Assembly (NCBI GenBank): GCA_963575745.1
Contig: CAUYUJ010015686.1
Span: 35,789 to 99,788, forward strand
Source of the DNA: Prorocentrum cordatum
Lineage: Eukaryota > Sar > Dinophyceae > Prorocentrales > Prorocentraceae
Direction of reading: 5' to 3'
Length of the DNA: 64,000 bases
Shown here: positions 1-9,493 of the stretch, in pieces
How the letters are laid out: each line of letters begins with the position of its first letter
How positions within the stretch are numbered: position 1 is the stretch's first letter
Notes under the pieces: generated by a model
What the model was told of the DNA's origin: nothing
The model's input: only the letters and a program-made list of their open reading frames with translations
Databases searched by the model: none
Position numbers and translations under genes: made by a program

Positions 1-23
1 CCAGGGGCGCCGGCTGCGGGCCC

Positions 24-1785
24 CTATTGTGGCCGTGGGGAGCGCCGCGGCCCGCAGCGGCCAGCAGCTCCAGCAGCCCGCGGCGGCGGCCGCGGCGGGC
101 AGGTCTGAAGTCGGCCGCCGCGCAGCCGCGCCGCGGGGGGGGGCTCGCAAGCCTCCTCGGCGACTGGCCAGCTGGCGGTCGCCGAGGGCGCCGGCGGGGC
201 CGGCGTCGGGGGCGCCGGCGGCGGGCAGCCCGCGGGCAGAGCGGGCCTGTCCGACCTGCCGCCAACCCGCCGCTGCCCTGGGCGGTAGACGCCCTGCAGC
301 GCCTTCCTCGACCCCGCGTCACTGAGGTTGCGGTCCGTGTCGAGGTGTCGGCGCCGCCAGGAGATCCCACAGGCGATCTGGTAGGCGGCGGCCCTCCGGC
401 ACAGACAGGCGAGGCCGAGGTCCACGGCCCGCCCCTTCTCGATGGAGAGGAGCTCCGACATGTTGTCGCCCAGGCTGAGCACGCGGGACCCGTGGCAGTC
501 GACCTGCCGGGCGGCGTGCCGCAGGCCCCCCAGGGCGATGCGGCCCTCCAGCAGGTGAATGGGGGCCCCGCGGCGCCAGGCGCCCTCCACGATGAGAGGC
601 CAGTCCCTGGGATCGACGAGGCTGTCGGGCACGGAGACGCCAGCAGGTCGCACAGTGGGCCTGAGACGACCCTTGAGTACGCCTCGGGCGCCCTCCCTCG
701 AGCGCGTCGGCGGGGGGGCCCAGACGGCCACGCCTGCAGCGCCCGGCGGCCCCCCCAGCACTCCTCCAGCGCCCGGCACCCAGCCCGGGGAGAAGGTGTC
801 GTCGAGCGCCGCGTCGGGCCGCTTCTCGTCGGGGACGAACCTCCACCTCTCCCGGGTAGCAGCCAGCTGCCGAAGGAGTCGCACGTCAGCGCGTCGGCGG
901 TGGAGAGCGTAGCCCGCCTCGGACGAGTCGGAGCACAAAACCAGGGAGGACATCGGCCGGTCCAAGAAGACGACGGCCTGGAAGATGAGGCCCCTGAAGA
1001 GCTGGATCTCCCGGCGGGCCCCAGCAGACAGAGCGACTGGGGGCCCCTGGCCCTGCGCGTCCACGAAGCGGTAGAGCAGGCGGAAGATCGAGAGGGCCGG
1101 CCGCAGCAGCAGGCAGTGCTGCACACAGTGCCCGAGGAACACTCGGATCTGCCAGGCCGCGCGCGGAACCCCTGGGCGCTCGAGCTCCTGACAGGCCAAG
1201 TAGAGGCGCCAGGCTCGGTGATCGGAATGACGCAGACGCCTCCGCCTCCCGTCGTACTCGACGCCGACGGTGGTGAAGTGCGTGGCCGGGCCCTCGACCT
1301 CGTGGTACGCGATGCCGAGCGAGTCGAGCTTGTCCTTCGCGGCCTGCAGCGCCTGCCCGACGTCGTCGCTCGAAAGGCCCAGGAACGAGACGTTGTCCAC
1401 GTAGACCGACCCTGTGGGGCGGAAGGGTGCCGCGACGGGAGCCGGCTGCTTGTCGAGCAGCAGGCGTCGGGCACCCCCCGGCAGCGTGTCAGAGACCCAG
1501 GACGTGACGGACGAGTGCACGGCCCAGAGTGCCCATGACCACCCCATCGGCACCCCGCGGAAGACCGGGAAGACGAGCTCGTCGGGGTCGACAGGGGACA
1601 GGCCGTCGGGCGTCCAGATGTGGGAGACCTGGTAGTAGGAGGCCCGCTCAGGGAAGTCCATCCCGAAATCCTCCGCGACGCGCTCCGAGAAGAACTGGTA
1701 GAACGAGTCCTGGAGGTCGAGGGACGACCCGAAGATCTCCATCAGCGCTAACCCATCCAGCGTCCGAGAGCGCAGCATCGGACCA
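24..1785 (-). pseudogene. Retroelement reverse transcriptase palm, RNase H and Pro-rich tail
   Basis: This is the 3' part of a retroelement polyprotein. The frame reads a first RT aspartate block (SLDLQDSFYQF, near 1696-1725), then a GVPMGWSWA block, and a catalytic box VYVDNVSFLG in which the YVDN codons are at 1392-1403. It goes on with a connection region and an RNase H-like domain showing CSDSSEAGYAL, LLEGRIAL, SLGDNMSELLS and HLDTDRNLSDAGSR, a spacing like that of DIRS/Ty3-type elements. A Pro/Ala-rich tail ends at a TAG at 24-26. The second Asp of the usual YxDD is Asn. The upstream RT fingers lie in a different frame (switch near 1750-1785), so the element is either decayed or needs splicing. 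It has the same strand as the hydrolase gene, downstream of its last visible exon. The RT/RNase H assignment is firm; the exact class is not. Confidence 0.8.
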
Positions 1786-2680
1786 GTCCTGCTCGCTGAG
1801 GGCAGCCGGGGCCCCGAGGGCGGCATGCGGCGGCGCCCAGTGGGTGCGGTTGGTGTCGCGAGCGTCGACGACCAGGCGGATCCAGCCGCCCTTCTTCTCG
1901 ACGAAGAAACACCCCACACGTGACCTGATTCGCCTCCGGAAGCCGACCAGCCCCCGCCCCGCGAGCCTGAGAAGGAAGCCCCGCCGATGGCTGGCGTCGC
2001 TGGCAAGCCGCGCGTCCCAGTACGGCTTGATCGGCGGCAGGAGCTCGAGGTCCTGCTCCACCACGCGGCCCGGCTTGCGGATGTAGGCGTCGGGGTCGCG
2101 GAAGGCGTCGACGACGAACTTGGGGCAGACCTCCTCCACGTCTCGAGGCGTGACCGAGGACTGCCAGAACTTGAGCTTGGACTCCTCGTACGGGACGACC
2201 TTGGACGGCGCGCCTCCGTAGAGCGAGTCGGACTTGAGGAGCTCCTGAAGGGCTCCGCGAGGGTGGAGATCTGCCGGGCGAGGGCCATACTCCGCCACGC
2301 AGCGGCCGAGCTGCCGGCCACACGAGGACGAGGTCGCCGTACCCGCAGTCCCTGAATCGGCAGCGCCACCTGGCCCGCGGCCACGATGGCGCACCGTGCA
2401 GGCGGCGAGACAGTTGATCGAATGTACTGCCTCACGAACACGGTGTTCACGTGAGCGTCGCTGGAGCACCCGCTGGCGCAGGTACCGCGGCGCCCCGCTG
2501 AGGTCGACCGGCGGCGCAGGCCCCGGGACCGAAAGCGGCAGCGGGTCCCCGTGCGAGGAGCGCGATCCCGATGCCATGGGGAGGACGAGGAGGCGGCCGC
2601 GGCGGAGGAACCCGCGGCGGCAGCCAGGCAGGGCGGGGCGCCGCAGGACGCCCAGCCCAAGAAGGGGGCCGCCCGGCCCC
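1750..2680 (-). pseudogene. Retroelement RT fingers / linker region (different frame)
   Basis: This frame precedes the RT palm. It carries VVPYEESKLKFWQ, a segment DAYIRKPGRVVEQDLELL, and the RT fingers block GCFFVEKKGGWIRLVVDARD followed by TN, which is the conserved lead-in to the first catalytic aspartate. It then runs into a stretch (DWSDAALSDAG) where coding sense moves to another frame near 1750-1785. The first 200 bases or so (2480-2680) are Gly/Arg/Pro-rich, and their real frame is unclear. The segment sits directly between the 374-residue ORF and the palm/RNase H frame, so all of them belong to one element. Confidence 0.65.
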
Positions 2681-2683
2681 CTG

Positions 2684-3808
2684 CTACTTGCCACCGTCGG
2701 CCCCGCCACCCTTCGGCCCCTTCGGGGGCGCCTTGGGCTGCGCGGCCGTCCTCTCCTCCTGCCACTGCCGATTCGCCTTCATGGTCTGGGCGCGGGCACG
2801 CGCCTGGTCGCCAACCCATCCGTCGAACTCCGGCAGCACCATGCCGCCCGTGTCGTCGACCCCCGTGTCGAGGATGAGGTCGAGCCCCTCGAAGTCGGGG
2901 GCCCGAGGGTTCTTGCGGGTCGCCGACTCCAGCTGCTTGAGCCGCCTGACGAGATACTCCGCGCCCGCAATGTTGAACAGGTCGAGCTGATCGAACTGCT
3001 GCATCATCCGAAGAGACACGCAGATCACGTGGTGCTCCCGGGCGACGTTGCCGCGCTCGGCCACTCCGCTGCGGCGGAGCCACGTGGTGTGGTGCTCCTC
3101 CCAGTTGCCCTGACCACCGTCTCGAAGGGAAAGCACAGCCTCCCTCGTCGCACGGCGGCCCTGCAGAGGCCAGCCCGGTATCGTCGCCTCCTTCATGCGG
3201 CGCACCGAGTCCCGGAAGTCGATGTACCTGCCTCCATCCTGGTCCCTCTCGTCGCCCACGATGCGCGGGTCCCGGCCCGCGCCCCCGCGAGCTCGGGCGA
3301 GGTACGTGTCGAAGTTCTGGCCCTCGCTCACCTTGATCGCGTGGACCCAGACGTCGTCGAGCCGTACGAGCCCAACATCCCCACGCCGCACCAGGACCTC
3401 CTCGTTGGCGAGGACCTGCGGCGGCACCTCCTCGCCAAAGTGCGACGAGGTGGGGTCGCTCACGTACCACTTGTCCCCGGGGAGGCCCACGACGCCGGCG
3501 AGGTCGAACCCGAGGATCGTCCCCAGGGCCCTGGCCTCCTCGAGGTAGCCCTGCATGTCCTCCGCCGCCACTTCGTCGAAGGCGTAGATGTTGCCAGCAT
3601 GCCGCGCCGGGAAGGGGCCCGACCGCCGAAGGGCCAGCACACGGAACGTGGCCAGGTCGACGAAGGCCACCTCCCCATCCGGCGTGAGCCAGATCCACTT
3701 CTGGGCATCTCCCTTCACCAGCAGCACACGGTGATGCCACTGGAAGTTCTCGTCGTCCTCGTACCTGACGAGGCACTGGCTGAACGGGGTGTCCAGCGCA
3801 CGGGCCAT
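2684..3808 (-). CDS. Retroelement internal ORF, 374 residues, function unknown
   Basis: An uninterrupted frame starting MARALDTPFSQCLVRYEDDE and ending in a Pro/Gly/Lys-rich tail (KAPPKGPKGGG). The composition is balanced (many acidic, aromatic and hydrophobic residues), unlike the repeat-derived frames elsewhere. Recognisable stretches include WIWLTPDGEVAFVDL, an acidic helical part around residues 75-95 and a His-rich segment EREHHVICVSLRM-like near residue 245. I recognise no named domain. The stop of the upstream membrane ORF (3817-3819) is only 8 bases before this ATG, which gives a compact polycistron-like order: membrane ORF, this ORF, RT, RNase H. By position it could be a Gag-like or linker protein of the element; that is inference. 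Confidence 0.6.
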   Translation of the reverse strand: MARALDTPFSQCLVRYEDDENFQWHHRVLLVKGDAQKWIWLTPDGEVAFVDLATFRVLALRRSGPFPARHAGNIYAFDEVAAEDMQGYLEEARALGTILGFDLAGVVGLPGDKWYVSDPTSSHFGEEVPPQVLANEEVLVRRGDVGLVRLDDVWVHAIKVSEGQNFDTYLARARGGAGRDPRIVGDERDQDGGRYIDFRDSVRRMKEATIPGWPLQGRRATREAVLSLRDGGQGNWEEHHTTWLRRSGVAERGNVAREHHVICVSLRMMQQFDQLDLFNIAGAEYLVRRLKQLESATRKNPRAPDFEGLDLILDTGVDDTGGMVLPEFDGWVGDQARARAQTMKANRQWQEERTAAQPKAPPKGPKGGGADGGK

Positions 3809-3816
3809 GGCGGCCC

Positions 3817-4266
3817 TCAGTCAGCACGAGCACCAGGAACCCGACGGCCACGCCCGAGACCCGACGGTGTCGCCACGTGCGTGCCGCCGGCGTCGTCCTC
3901 GACGGCGAGGGCGCGCGCTCGCGCCGCCGGCCGTCCAGGCGAGCCCGCCGCCAGCCAACCCGCGGTCGCCAGCCCAGCGCCAAGGGCCACGCCCACCACG
4001 GCCGCGCCGCAGAGGTCGAGCCCCGTGTAGTGCCCAGGCGGGAGCGGGCACGGAGGGCAGGGCTGGCACGCGACCCCCTGCAGGTGCTCCGGGCCGCAGC
4101 GTGCCAGCTGCTCCCGGAGGATGGCCACCAGGCCGTCGGTCGTGTCCGAACCCTCGAACACGCAGCGGCAGGAGACCTCGGCGATCCCGCTGCGGCCAGG
4201 TCCAGTCCAGCGCTCGGAGAGCGCGCCGAGAACCCACCCGCCTGCAGCGTGCACCCAGGCGGCCAT
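3817..4266 (-). CDS. Retroelement first ORF with one membrane segment
   Basis: The first ORF of the minus-strand element. I prefer the ATG at 4264-4266 (MAAWVHAAGGWVLG) to the upstream one at 4350, because the residues before it are a low-complexity Ser/Leu/Pro stretch. The product would be about 149 residues with a Cys-containing block (SCRCVFEG), an amphipathic helix (DGLVAILREQLARC), CQPCPPCPLPPGH, a single hydrophobic segment (LCGAAVVGVALGAGLATAGW) and a basic tail. The Cys pairs could bind metal. It lies just upstream of the 374-residue ORF in another frame. No named family is recognised. Confidence 0.5.
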   Translation of the reverse strand: MAAWVHAAGGWVLGALSERWTGPGRSGIAEVSCRCVFEGSDTTDGLVAILREQLARCGPEHLQGVACQPCPPCPLPPGHYTGLDLCGAAVVGVALGAGLATAGWLAAGSPGRPAARARALAVEDDAGGTHVATPSGLGRGRRVPGARAD

Positions 4267-5571
4267 GAACTGTTCACGGCAGAAAGGCTTGAGGGGAAGA
4301 GGCAGCGGGAGGGGAGAAAGCGAATGCACAAGCGATGAGACCAAATGCAATATGGGGGGGATCCCGTCCCCGATGCGCCTCTCCTTGCCTCGCCTCCTCC
4401 CATCTCCCTCCTCTGTCTTGTGAACGTGTTCTTATCCGGCGTGTCGACAATGGGCAGAAGGGGGGGGGGTCTGGCGCTGGACCAATGCATAATGCGACTG
4501 TTTGCAGCAGTGCGTCCTATGGGGGAGACTCCACCTGCCCGAAGCAAGCGCCAAACACAGCCAAGGTCTACCCCAGGGGGGGGGGGGGAGGGGGGGGGGG
4601 GTGCGAGGGCCCACGCCGATCGGCAAAGCAACGAATAAGGAAACGACAACCTTCTGCGTGGTTTCAGTATGGTACCCTCATTCCTCCAACTGGTCAGACA
4701 AACGCCTCCCAGTTTGACGTGGAGCTCTCACGTCAAGGAGGCGCGAAGAGGAGGAAAACCATGATTCACCCCAACGAGACCCAAACAGGCATCAAGAGAG
4801 GTCCGCCCAGGAAGGCGTGCGTCACCTGTCCTTCGATGCGTTCACACGAGGGAACCAGAAAAGCCATACTCTTCGCGTCCTCCTCAACCTCAAGCTCTCC
4901 CTGCTGCTGATCCTCATCCCTCTACAGGTCCGTCTCTTCCTCCGCCTGTTCGACCTGCTCTTCCTCCTCTTCCTCCTCTCCATCCTGGCCCCTGACCACA
5001 AGAACCCCAACAGGAAGGACTCCCAAACCTTCCAAATCATCCTTCTCCTTCTCCTCCGTCTCCTCCTCCTCCTTCTCCTCCTCCACCTCCTCCTCATCCT
5101 CATCCTCCCCTTTACTGTGAATATGATCGGGCCTCTTCTCCTCTCTTTGCTCCCCTTGCTTCGCTCATCCGTCCCCCGTTCCCATTGGCTCCACAGCATC
5201 CTGAGGAATGCTCGCTCAAAATCTGTCCGTTGTTTGGTGTGACGCGTGCAGGGCCTCTCGACCATGTGCCTAGGAAGCGGACATGTATGCAAATCCACCT
5301 CCTTCCTCCTCCCTCTCCCTCCTCTTCCTCCTCTGATTGACTTCCTCTTTCCTTGGGGATGGGAGGAGGAAGAACGAGTTGGATCCGTTTCCCTGTCCTC
5401 ATCCGAATACCGTGCTCTGCTCGAGGTGTTCCCGTGTCGACGCGGGGAGGGGGTCCCTCAAGTCGTTTGACAACGATGCGAACAGAATACAAGCCAGACC
5501 GCCTCATCATTTCCCCTCCCCCGTCATCATAGCCTCTCCTCCTCCTCCCCTGTCCGACTGGCGCGAGCCAC
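4267..5571. other. Non-coding: retroelement 5' flank and polypyrimidine tracts
   Basis: Between the retroelement and hydrolase exon 5572-5622. It holds runs of G at 4459-4467 and 4575-4602 and long CT-rich (TCC/CTC) tracts at 4870-5120 and 5305-5345. Open frames here are Leu/Ser or Arg/Glu homopolymer translations. No supported gene is seen. Confidence 0.6.
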
Positions 5572-5622
5572 CTTCTCCTTGAGGTAAGCGTACGCGGCGT
5601 CGATGGCCCTGTAGCACCCCTC
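5572..5622 (-). CDS. ABHD17/BEM46-like alpha/beta hydrolase, exon (helix after PSE)
   Basis: A 51-bp phase-0 exon reading EGCYRAIDAAYAYLKEK. It matches, without a gap, the helix that follows the GxPSE motif in ABHD17/FAM108-type hydrolases (PSE-x3-Y-x-D/A-I/V-D/E-A-A-x-x-x-L). The acceptor is CGCCGAG followed by GAG, preceded by a pyrimidine-rich stretch. The donor is AAG followed by GT at 5570-5571. It joins in frame to the exon at 7156-7224 (..GQPSE + EGCYR..). The next exons (nucleophile GxSxG, catalytic Asp and His) are not in the window and would lie beyond position 1. Exon identity comes from motif continuity across four junctions; no transcript was seen. Confidence 0.75.
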
Positions 5623-7155
5623 CTCGGCGAGGTTCAGTCGTGAGCGAGAGGGGGAGGAAGGCAAATGAGGCGGCACGGTGGACTCGGCCCATGATCGGTT
5701 GATTCGCTGAAGCTCTCGAGCCCTCAAGGGCCCAGCTGGCCCGCGATCCACGCGGCCAAAGGTCCGAAGCAAAGCGACGGGCCTTGGGCGGTCCAAGGCG
5801 CACGCCGTGCGTGACGGCGCCTGCGGGCCTCGGCTCGATGCGTTTCGATCCTACGTCGCTGGGAGGCAACGAGAAGGGCGGGAGGGGGAGGCGAGGAGGG
5901 AGGGGGAGGACGGGGAGGAGCGTAGATGTGTCATGGCTTGAGAACGCTCTACATCATCAGTATGGTATGGGTCCTGCGGGGTCCCAGGAAGCACTCGGAA
6001 GGAGGAAGAAGAAGAGTCCAAGGAGGGCAGGGAGAAAAGCACGCGCACAGGATAGCCCTGCCTGCCTCCTCCTCATCCTCCTCCTACTGCCCCTCCAACC
6101 TCATCCCTTATCCTCATCGTCCTCCTCCACCCTGCTCATCCCTTTCCATCTCCTCCTCCTGCTTCTCCTCCTCCTTTCTTGTCCGTCTCATTATCCCTTT
6201 TACATCCCCTTCATCCTCCTCCTCCTCCTCCTCCTCTTCATGTTGACTATAGCTTTGCAGCTGCGGGTCATGCTCATCCGAAGATCGAATGCATGCCCAC
6301 CTCGAGGTGGCCTACGGCCTACCCAAACCTGGAGACAGAGGCGGAACACGCACGACAATTTCGTGCCGTGACGACCCAAGTGGTGAGTGTCTGACATCGC
6401 GACGGCTGTGCAGCCTTGAACGATCGCGGATTTCCGACAGGGCAGGTCGCCCGAAGCTGGCCGACTCGAAGCCAACGGCGGCATTCAACACTCAACGCCC
6501 GCGCTGGGGCCGCCGCCGCGTCGACGCGGAGCGAATCTACCAAAACTCTTGACAGAAGACAAGAACTCGGCATAGCATAGACGTAACCTGCTGGATAACC
6601 ACGCGGATCTCTTGGATCGGCGATGTGCCCCCCTCCCTGACGGCGTGGCCCATGGTGAAGGCCCCAGCGTGGCGCCCACGCTCCCAAGGGGAAGGGCGTG
6701 ACCACCGCATCTGTGCGCTCCTCCTCTCCTTGAGCGACAGTCCTCATCTCTTCTCCTCCCCGTCATCCTCGTCGGCAACCACGCGAAGGCGTGCCGAAAG
6801 GACCCCGAGGGCAAGACCGGACCTCCCCAAGCCCCAAGCGTCCAGAGCCCTCGACCACATAGTGGTGCGCGACTTGCTTGATCCAAACCTGTCTGTGCAT
6901 GGAGGCTTCCAAAGTAGGGCCTGGGGCGCATCGCCACTGCATCGCCGATGCATCGGCGACGTCGGCGGTACATCGCCACCGTCGAGGTGGGGAAAACCGG
7001 GCTCCGCATCGAGACGCGTCGGCGATGCGGCGCGTCCCCCCCGCCCCCGCCTGCCTAGACCCCACGTGGGAGGCATGGGCCGAGGGCCCGTGAGCCTGGG
7101 GTAAGGCGACACGGGCCACGTCCAGGGCAGCGGTGCGGCCGCGCGGCGGCTCGGC
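5623..7155 (-). other. Intron of the hydrolase gene (1533 bp)
   Basis: Starts GC (after ..TCCGAG) and ends AG before GAG. It contains CT-rich tracts (6050-6240) and short ACATCGCC/GCATCGCC-type repeats around 6930-7030. No nested gene is seen. Confidence 0.65.
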
Positions 7156-7224
7156 CTCGGAAGGCTGCCCCCCACTGTCGCAGTAGCCGGGATAGTCGTA
7201 CGCCACCACGTCGGCCGCGCATAC
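7156..7224 (-). CDS. ABHD17/BEM46-like hydrolase, exon with YDYPGY motif
   Basis: A 69-bp phase-0 exon, 23 codons, reading VCAADVVAYDYPGY then CDSGGQPSE. The strand-turn motif AYDYPGYGxSxGxPSE is a hallmark of ABHD17/FAM108 and related BEM46-type serine hydrolases. Here the Gly after PGY is Cys (TGC). The acceptor is CCCGCCAG followed by GTA; the donor is TCCGAG followed by GC at 7154-7155, a non-GT donor of the kind known from dinoflagellates. It continues in frame from ..LDRLAE (13783-13824) and into EGCYR.. (5572-5622). In the family this segment follows the oxyanion HGNAED loop and shapes the active site. The identification is strong as a motif string; catalytic competence cannot be judged. 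Confidence 0.85.
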
Positions 7225-8894
7225 CTGGCGGGCGGGCCCCCTCCCAGAAATTCGGAGGCAATTCCCAGGAGGATTGTGAAAGCCATCAAACCCGACTGAG
7301 CGTCCACTGACGCAGGAGTCCGATTAAAAGGGACAGCCTGATTAAGCGGGACGAATGCCGAATAGGACAGTGGTTATCGACCGCGTATTTGCCCCGGAGG
7401 ATGTGGTTGAATTCTTCCATGTGTCAAAATTCTCCGAATATAAAAAACACACTGGTTTGTGCAAGCGGCGACAACCGGATCGTTTCCGAACGCCCGAGCA
7501 TTGTGGACATCCGAACTCACGTATAGCTTTACAGCGCGGCGTGGTTAAATCACACTGAAGAGGAGAAAGTTGGATATATTTCAAGCCAGATGCCTGCGAT
7601 GAAGACTACATATAGCCCCACCTTTCGTACGCGAATGAATACTGACAGTGTGTCAGGGCAAGCAGAGCACTTCAATATTCGGTGAAATTGGCCAAGATCC
7701 GAAATTCAAACATTCTTCGGTGTTTCGTCTCAGTCCGGCAGCGTTCGGTTAGGCGTGGATGCGCACCCTACGAACAATGCGGACCTACACACGAACGGGC
7801 GACATGTTTACACAAATTGTTGTCTGATCATTTTGGCCTGATACACGCTTGGTTGCAGCGCCCGCAAGATCCCACCGCATGGCTAACTGTTGCGAAAACC
7901 GTTGCAACCCATTGCGATGATGAAGGCGATTACCTGCAGCATTCTGCACGTACGTTGCATGTGATGCCCAATACCTGAACGTCCTACTTCTGGTTCTGTT
8001 TTGCCCACGCGTTTCGGCGTATGGCTGAGCGTAGCGTAACTCGAGAGGAAAAATGGAAACGGAGCGGGCGAGCGAGGAGAGACACCTGTGCGAACGAAAA
8101 AAATAAATCGGGTGAGCAGGCCCGAAAGCGTTTCGCGGTGCACCCACGGCTGGAGCAGAAACCACCGCTGAGGAACACCGGCAAAGACATGGCAACGACG
8201 CCGCTCAACACCAACAAGGCCTGCTTTGTGTTGGAACCACCCGTGCCCCCGACCTTCGGGTGGACAGGGCACCGAGGGTCACGAGGGCAGATGCGAGCGC
8301 GTCAACCAACCAGGGCTGCCACACATCACGGCACACTACAGTTTGCCGACCATGCGCCGCCTCTCTGTTCCATGTGGGGTCTCTCACGTATCTTAACATG
8401 GTTGGCGACCTTGCGACGACATTAATGGTGAACGGTACAATTCGAACCACCGTGATGGATAGTCTCATTCGAAGTATGTCAGCCGATGGACAATAGAATA
8501 AACCAAAAAAGTAACGAAATTCCATAGATCTAAGAGCACACAGTTTGGAGGCGCAAACAACCGCTGGTTCTCTCAAATGATTATTGAAATCTGCCTAAAC
8601 ACACGCTGGCAATCAACAACACGTGCAAACATATGGTTTGGACTCGCAATGCTCTTGTCATCAGTTTTGTCCTGGACGGCTACTGTGACCGCCGATTGAC
8701 CCAGCAGAACAGTGAATACATTCGAACAAGCTTTGCGCCTCGATGTCCGCCCCCGTCGTGTACACCTCAACGTGGCACAAAAGATGATCACGAGAGCATC
8801 CCCCACCGTGCCGTTGGGCACGGAGTGGGCGTGTCCTCAAGTCCTTCGCCGGATCCCCCAACCACTCCTGGGATGTCTTTAAGGGGCCCAGATC

Positions 8895-8913
8895 CCGAAT
8901 TCTCGAATCTCTT
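8895..8913. repeat. Target-site duplication, 3' side of retrogene 1
   Basis: CCGAATTCTCGAATCTCTT, identical over 19 bp to 11531-11549. The two copies bracket the retroposed sequence 8914-11530 exactly, the second copy abutting the first base of the SL. On the minus strand a short A-run (AAA, continuous with the AA of the duplication) precedes this copy. Confidence 0.85.
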
Positions 8914-9493
8914 TTTAGTCATCAGCGGAACGGGCGGGCGGCAAGCGCTGCTCGAGCGCAGTCGCCAGAACTCCGGTCGACCACGAGCAGCCGTTCGCAG
9001 TGCGAGCCGAGCCCCTGCAGTTCGTAGACCTCCAGCCTCGCGGAAGGGCAACCCCAGAACAGCAAGCGGAAGGCAAAAGCGAGCTCCTTGGCCGGCTACG
9101 TTCGCAACGCATTCGCTGGGGGCAACGCATTCGCTGGAGGTGAAACATTCAGGTCAGATTTGCTGGGGCTTCCTGGAACGAAGGCTTCAAATGTCATCAA
9201 CGGCAGCACTGGAAAAACGTATATGCGAGGAGGGGCACAACTAGATTACCGCCTCGGGCATCCATTGCGTAACAAGAAATTCTGGGGGAGCGCCATCTTT
9301 GATTTACAGTGGTTATATATATGTATGTATAGTGAAATCACACGTAACCCAGATAATGAAATCATAGATTTGGAAAGCAACCCCGCGAAACAAACGCATA
9401 TAACATATACGCTACTAAACTGTTGGGAGCGTTGGTCCAGACTGGTGGTCAAGACACAAAGCACAGTGTATGACGACAATATCTGTTGTCGGT

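Noticed and set aside
24-4649. Single 1541-codon minus-strand open frame as one protein
   Set aside because: Only its 3' third reads as RT/RNase H. The upstream two thirds are Arg/Ala/Ser-rich text while the convincing coding sense (374-residue ORF, RT fingers) lies in other frames.
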